DNA of 11,033 bases, taken from positions 1-11,033 of the forward strand of contig FJOG01000120.1 of NCBI GenBank assembly GCA_900073065.1, read 5' to 3'. Made by a program: the position numbers and the translations under genes. This stretch comes from Phialocephala subalpina (Eukaryota; Ascomycota; Leotiomycetes; Helotiales; Mollisiaceae). Below are positions 6,971-11,033 of this stretch, one piece after another (position 1 is the first letter of the stretch; each line of letters starts with the position of its first letter). The notes under the pieces were generated by a model that saw nothing but the letters and a program-made list of their open reading frames with translations, did no database searches and was not told the DNA's origin.

Positions 6971-9900
6971 AATATTATAAAAGGATAATAGCTTTCCTAG
7001 AGGAAAATCATCCTAACTTATATAATTATAGTAAACTTATAAGTAATAACAAAAACTTGACTTCGCTTTCATAATTATTCGTTATACGTAATAAAGCCAG
7101 CAAAATAAAGTAGCAAATAATTATTCTTGTTTCTTAGAGAGCAAAAAGCTCCTTATATACTAAAGGATATATAGCTAATATAAACCTCCGAAATTACTAT
7201 TATAAATAAGGATTTTTAAAGCAAAATAAATCGCCCCGCTATAATTATCCCCTTATATATTAGACTTATCCCGAGTCTCAAAAGAAAAAAAAAAAGAAAC
7301 TAATTATATATGGGTATATCATAATAAATACTAAAACTATTTATTAATTCTTTGATTATATTTCTTAAGTTATAAACTTATAACCCAAACGAGTTATTAT
7401 CTTTAAGGATATTAATAGCCTCGCGTAATATTTATTTAAATATAATCTCGTTTAGAATCTTTTTGCCCTTTCCCTTAGGGTTTAATAGGGGGGGGAAAAA
7501 AGGCAAGTAAATCTTAGACTCGTTTTTATCGTTAAAAATAATTAAATACTCCTAATTATCTTTTATTAATATTTTTAATTTCTTGCTTATATATTTATAA
7601 AAGGATTTATTACCAGGGAATATTTCTTTTTTTCTTATCTCAAGATACTAAAGGGTTTACTTAACTTGCCTAGTAGTTTACTCACGCCATTAAGTAAGTA
7701 AATATTAGTCCGCAGGGGTATTATTATAATTTAGCTATTAAGATATCTCGAATCGGATAATAGGATAATCTAAGGGCTTAGCGCAACGAATTATATTAAA
7801 GATTACGCTAATTCCCTTAAATTAAATATTACCAAGAAATAATTTATTATTAGTTATAAGCTAAAAAAATTACGTCGGGAGGAAATTTAAAGTATATTAT
7901 AAGTCTCCTTAAGATTAATATATATTATATTTCTATAAATTTTACTATCCGCATTAATAAAGACCAAGTTAACTAAAAGAAACACTTAAAGGCTTAAATT
8001 AGCGGGAAAAGCATTATAAAAACGACATATAAACGTATTAAATCAATAAATATATAATTCGAAATCTTAAGGTCGAATTTCCGTAGATTTTGTTTATATG
8101 TTTTCCTTAAGTACAATAGCCTTATCTTTTGCTTCTTGCCTAAATATTTAGTAATAAATAAGCTCTTATTAGTATCTTAATTTCTAGCGACTAAGTTTTT
8201 TAATGTTATTAGCTCGCTAATAATCGATTCGTGCTAAATGGGAAAAAATAACTTTAGCATATAATAACTTGGCGTTTTTTCCTTCGTAAATAATATAATT
8301 TAACTTCCCGTTTAGGGAAAGTCTTATTAGACGAGGGTAAATAACGAAATGAAAAGGATAATCCTTAGAGAAATAATAAAAAGCTAATTATAACTTGGGG
8401 TTTACTTATAAGAACTAAAGGATAAGGGGGAAATACGCGTTACGTAAGAAATAATTATAATTAAAAGGGTTTTAATAAGTATAAAACTTTAGTATTTTGA
8501 TTTCCTTAAGGAAACTAGGCAAGATATTTTTCTTTTTAATCTATTTAAAGAAGTCTTGCGTAACGTATATAATTATAATATTTAAATTAATAGTAAATTA
8601 AATCAAGGAAATTTAAGTAAAAATAATAAAAGTTTTAAAGGGTTAAAATTAGTCTTTTATTAATGCCTTTTGTTTATATTATAAAATAGCGTTAATCTCT
8701 TGGAATTAAGAGCAAGAATCGGGATAAACTTAAGTAAATTAGAAACTTGTTTTTTTAGTATATAACTCGTAGACTTTGGCTAGTTTCTTTATTATGCCTT
8801 TAACTTAGCTTTAATTTTCCTCCGGAATTATACCGAGATCTTTGAAAAGGGTTTAGTAATAGGTATAATAAGGTTATTTGCTTTATATATATTAAAAGGC
8901 ATTATAAATATTAGTTAAAACTTTAGTTTAATTATAAAAACTTAAATTATCGAAAAACGTTATATTTAATTTCTAAAACTTAGTTATATTGCATGTATAT
9001 TCGCCTAAGGCATGTATTTTGCTAGCTAGGGACTTAATTATAAAGCGGGAAAAAGTTATATTATAGTTAGAAAAAGGGGCATAAGTTACCCTAGGCTTTT
9101 TTTATACGGAATTAATTATCTCTTTATAATCCTTATTATTAGTAATAACTCTTTTAGTAGGTTTAATAGGCATTAATAAAGCCGGGATAATCGCAAAAAG
9201 AGTTAAATTAGAAGGGCCGGGAGTAATTAGAATAAGAGTTTAACTAAGTATTAAACTAGAAAGTTTAACCTTAGGATTATTAATAAGAGATATATTATTC
9301 GCGTTTATAAGAGGGTTTAAGTTTTTATTAATATTATTTAAATAGTTAATAAAGTTTGCGACTAGGATATTTCCGCTAATAATTATTATAATTCCCTAGC
9401 TTTTAAGCTTATTGATAAAGGCAAGAAAAGGTTCCCTAATGTAATTCCCGCTTATTAGGATTTTATTTTTATAAAAGGTAAATTCGAGTTCTATTAAAAT
9501 CGTTTTTTTTAGGATATTTATTTTTAACTTTTTATTTATAGCTTTTATATATTTTAAAGCTTTCTTGTAATCGGTAAATCGAAAGGGTAATCGCGTATAG
9601 GGGGACCAAAAGGCCTTATTTCAATTAATGATTATTATATTAAGGACTCTAATAATTACTTAAGGCGTAAATAGTTTTATATAAAATATTTAATTAAAAT
9701 ATTAATATGCGTGTTTATTATTAAATCCTGCCAAAAGTCCCTTTATAAATTAATAGAATAATTAAGTTCGTATTAAGGGTTTAGAATCGTAACGCGCAAA
9801 GTTTTTATTAAGGGTTTTAAATAAACTTTCGCGAACTTATTAAATTTTCGCGCGTGTTTTCTTAATTTTGTTTATTTCTATAAAAAAGCCTTTATTTATT

Positions 9901-11033
9901 TCCTTATATTTTTCTAGAATTTCCCTAGAAAGTCTTATAGTTATATTATCTCTGATTTTGTTATACTAATTAATTATTACTTTGTTAATATTTTCCTTAG
10001 TATTTATAAGTATTTTGTTAATTTTACTAATAATAATTACTTTTTCTAAGGGCGTTATATCCTTGATATTTTCTTACTTAACGCGAATTTCTTTTATTAT
10101 CTTGTTTATAATCTTTATGTTTTCTTAATGCGTTTAAAGCATAAGATTTATGCCTTTAGGATTTTATGTAATATTTTTTTGAGATATAATAAAAAGATTT
10201 CACTAGGGATCTTAGTAAAAGGCAATAATAACTATAGAATATATGCGTAAGTAATCGCGTATTAAATAACTTAAGCTTAAGGAGAAAAAGTTGCGAGAAC
10301 TTAAGGGAAAAAGTCTTGATTATAAGAGGGGTAATTATAAGCTTTTATATTCGTAAGAAAATTATATAAAAAAAGGTAAATAAATATTCGTGAGTTATAA
10401 ATAATAGAAAGTTATAAGGATTTTGTTTATTTTTGCGGTAAGATTTTGGAGGTATATTATATATACCTAAAACTTTAATACGTTAATCTTAAATAGGAAA
10501 TTTTAAAGTATAAATAAAAAACTTTTATATTATTTTATATAAATTATATTAAGTGGATTTTAAAGGGAAAATAATAAATTTGATAAATATATTTATATTA
10601 TAATTATAAAAAAGGGGTATAAAAGCTTTTAAAAGTAATAAGCGCAAGATATTTAAATTAGTAAAATATATTTAGTTAATAAGATTACTTTTTCTAGAGA
10701 TTATATAAATTAAAGAGTTAAAGTAAAATCGAGTTAAAGAAAAAGGTAATAATATAAAAAGGTTATAGCCTTAGGTTAATACGGGGTAAAAACGTTATAA
10801 ATAAGGTAAAAAAGGGGAGTAAATAAAATAAAGTAAATAAAGTAAATTCTTTAAGGTATTATAATAAATATTCTTTTAATTAAATATTTAATATTTTTAT
10901 AATATAGCTAAATATAGCCGAATATAACCTTAATATATCTTGAATATAATTAAATATATCTTAATATATTTAAATATATAAGGTATTAGAGATTTTTCGT
11001 TAAAGGGAAAAGGGGTAACGGCGGAAATTATAG
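6971..11033. mobile_element. RIP-degraded repeat, probable old transposable element, identity unknown
   Basis: This part is still AT-rich and CA/TG-poor but clearly richer in G+C than 4890-6970 (19/60 at 8821-8880, 24/60 at 9181-9240). Stops are mostly TAA or TAG, with TGA rare. Several minus-strand frames stay open longer than expected (8941-9600; parts of 9780-9960, 7930-8160 and 7320-7620), suggesting the coding strand was minus. I could not identify reverse transcriptase, integrase, transposase or captain-recombinase motifs, or terminal repeats. The element class, and whether this is one element or several, remain open. The right edge lies outside the window. Confidence 0.5.
8941..9600 (-). 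pseudogene. Ghost coding frame of the degraded repeat, unidentified
   Basis: In the minus-strand frame whose codons include the TAG at 9396-9398, only four stops occur in about 220 codons (9396, 9240, 9102, 8973). Roughly one stop per 11-12 codons would be expected by chance at this composition. The reading is lysine- and asparagine-rich, with segments such as FRFTDYKKALKYIK, ILISGNYIREPFL, TPGPSNLTLF, KPTKRVITNNKDYKEI and KPRVTYAPFSNY. The Pro/Ser-rich patch resembles a linker. I recognise no family. A retroelement gag-like or ORF1-like protein is possible but unsupported. Above 9600 the frame acquires many more stops and a neighbouring frame looks more coherent, which suggests a frameshift or a second ORF. 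Confidence 0.35.

Noticed and set aside
7486..7500. G8A6 run as a functional signal
   Set aside because: GpG is not a RIP target, so such runs simply survive; nothing around it gives it a role.
8161..8880. Continuous minus-strand reading below 8941 as more of the ghost protein
   Set aside because: Stop density there is about that expected by chance for the base composition, so the apparent words are not evidence.

Overview
The window looks like nuclear DNA of a filamentous ascomycete (Pezizomycotina). It carries NLR-type (STAND) genes of a fungal architecture: a PNP/UDP-phosphorylase-like domain, an NB-ARC ATPase and TPR repeats on one gene, and a HET domain plus WD40 repeat on the other. 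It has a fungal-style spliceosomal intron, and a large AT-rich block with the CpA/TpG-depleted, CpG-retaining composition left by repeat-induced point mutation (RIP). I cannot name the species.

Layout. (1) 1-180 is a short upstream flank. (2) 181-3306 (+) is a PNP - NB-ARC - TPR gene. Exon 1 (181-1132) is intact. A predicted 179-nt intron (1133-1311) joins it in frame to exon 2 (1312-3233). Exon 2 is broken by two TAG codons (1497 and 1503) just after the P-loop, and its TPR array ends at a frameshift left by a 44-bp deletion. (3) 3307-3594 is a non-coding spacer. (4) 4503 down to about 3595 (-) is a HET-domain gene that cannot be seen as an ORF because 14 stops have accumulated in its frame. 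The frame nevertheless runs without an indel from an MRLLKL-type start to a single GC-rich WD40 repeat. No NACHT ATPase lies between them. (5) 4504-4884 is the 5' flank of that gene. (6) From about 4890 to the end is an AT-rich, RIP-degraded block. About 4890-6970 is close to 10% GC in sampled lines. About 6970-11033 is richer (roughly 30-40% GC in sampled lines) and keeps ghost reading frames, mainly on the minus strand.

How it fits together. Two convergent, tail-to-tail genes of the fungal non-self recognition / cell-death class sit at the edge of a RIP-degraded repeat island. Damage is heavy in the HET gene next to the island and light in the PNP-NLR further away. Nearly all the disabling changes that can be inferred are CpA-to-TpA transitions on one strand or the other. 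In the family, the N-terminal PNP or HET domain is the effector, NB-ARC is the switch, and the TPR or WD40 repeats are the ligand sensor. Here only the PNP part of the first gene is still plainly translatable.
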